Assembly (NCBI GenBank): GCA_947311335.1
Contig: CAMZKR010000119.1
Span: forward strand, 1 to 5,975
Direction: 5' to 3'
Source: an uncultured bacterium
GTDB lineage: Bacteria; Patescibacteriota; Gracilibacteria; BD1-5; UBA6164
DNA length: 5,975 bases
The position numbers and the translations under genes are program-made. Of this stretch, positions 5,098 to 5,975 are shown piece after piece (within the stretch, counting starts at the first letter, position 1; every line of letters starts with the position of its first letter). The notes under the pieces were generated by a model. That model was not told the origin of the DNA, did not search any database, and saw only the letters and a list, made by a program, of their open reading frames with translations.

Positions 5098-5975
5098 TTT
5101 TTAATTGGTTAGTAATATTTTTTTCTTTTTGTATTTTTTTTATTTCTTCTTTTGCTAAGCGTCAAAATTCTCAATTATGGTTTCTAATTATAGTTTTCTT
5201 AAAATAAATCATAGATTTATTTATGTTTCATTCTTGTTTATATAAATATCACATATTTATTAGTAATAAAGGATTATTACTATTTATTTCTAATCATTTT
5301 TCTAAATATCCTTTTGCTTTATCTAGTTTTCATTTTTCTTTATATATCCATCATAGATATCAATAAAATATTTCTTCATTTGGGTATAATTGTATTCATT
5401 TATTTGACCATTTTATAGCAAAATCAAATTTTCTATTAATAATATAATAGTATATAGCTAATCATAAATCATCTTTTTCTATACCTTCATTTTCTACTAA
5501 GATTTTAAAATTTAATAATAATCTATCTATATTTCATAATAAATAATAATTATGAATTAATTTTCTTCTTATATCTATACTTGGGAAATATCATTCATCT
5601 AATGCTTTATTTAAATAAATATTACTTAAAATATATTCATGTAATTTCGATTGTATTATTCATAAAAGATATATAACTCAAGAATCTTTATTATCTAATG
5701 CGTAATATTTTCAAAGTGTTTGTTTCGATTTTTTATATTTTCATAATTCATAATAACTTTTTCATAATATTTTTAATATGGGTTTGTAATCTTCTTTTTC
5801 TTTTAATATATTTTCTGAAAGGATTACACTTATAGGATATAATTGATTTATAAAATAAGCTCATGAAATAAGAGCATCTTTATAATATATTTCTTCAAGT
5901 TGAAAATTTCTATAATTTGTAATAGAATTCTTTATTTCTAATAAATTTTTATTTTTTATATTTTTATTTTTTATA
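5087..5975 (-). CDS. TPR-repeat protein (N-terminus outside window)
   Basis: 295 codons are visible, ending in TAA at 5087. No plausible start is seen, so the gene continues beyond the right edge (the first complete codon begins at 5974). Tetratricopeptide units are clearest at the C-terminal end: EIFYGYLGWIYKEKGKLDKA plus KGYLEKGLEI (201-230), then NPLLLINMGYLYKQEGNINK plus SMIYFKKTI (234-262). Weaker units lie around 66-95 (ILGKSYYELGKYKKSKQTL), 100-128 and 137-160. TPR superhelices bind other proteins; no catalytic domain is visible. A charged tail of about 25 residues ends the protein. It overlaps the start of the 182-residue gene by 11 bases, which is therefore its likely operon partner. 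Confidence 0.85.
5945..5974 (-). repeat. Two tandem 15-bp units encoding IKNKN-IKNKN
   Basis: On the minus strand ATAAAAAATAAAAAT occurs twice in direct succession, in frame with the TPR gene, giving IKNKN twice. It lies at the window edge, so more copies may follow outside. It may be a low-complexity linker before the TPR domain. Confidence 0.55.

Overview
The window is very AT-rich, and its reading frames only make sense if TGA is read as glycine. In the Nif3, GalU and YvcK homologues, in-frame TGA falls exactly where these families have conserved glycines (the HHG of Nif3, the FGDD and SGDGE of GalU, the GGGNG and PPGDLR of YvcK). TGG still supplies tryptophan, and every gene ends in TAA or TAG. 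This is genetic code 25, known from the candidate phyla Absconditabacteria (SR1) and Gracilibacteria. The window cannot decide between those two groups. No gene is preceded by a recognisable Shine-Dalgarno sequence; starts are preceded by A/T-only stretches.

Left half (about 1-3084), plus strand. A possible last few codons of an upstream gene are followed by a perfect 14-bp dyad. Then comes a tightly packed, probably co-transcribed run: a Nif3-like dinuclear-metal protein, a 31-residue one-helix membrane peptide, UTP-glucose-1-phosphate uridylyltransferase (galU), and a YvcK/CofD-like protein. GalU makes UDP-glucose, and YvcK proteins bind UDP-sugars and influence envelope and carbon metabolism, so the pair makes metabolic sense. 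A long hairpin covering the yvcK stop codon ends the run and also serves the convergent gene beyond it.

Middle (3112-4021), minus strand. This gene resembles the glutamine-synthetase-fold carboxylate-amine ligases (GCS2 or amidoligase type). It is split by a one-base frameshift, most simply explained by one extra A in an A7 tract just after its conserved G-x-H-x-H motif.

Intergenic region (4022-4548). About 530 bp hold no clear gene but much structure: two head-to-tail elements bounded by inverted repeats (the first with perfect 21-bp ends), a 20-bp terminator hairpin, a second smaller hairpin, and a 19-codon ORF. The two hairpins share a sequence that would allow alternative pairing, as in an attenuator.

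Right part (4549-5975), minus strand. A TPR-repeat protein (its N-terminus lies beyond the window) overlaps by 11 bases an unrecognised 182-residue lysine-rich protein with a glycine-rich hydrophobic C-terminal half. The two are probably translationally coupled and may act together.
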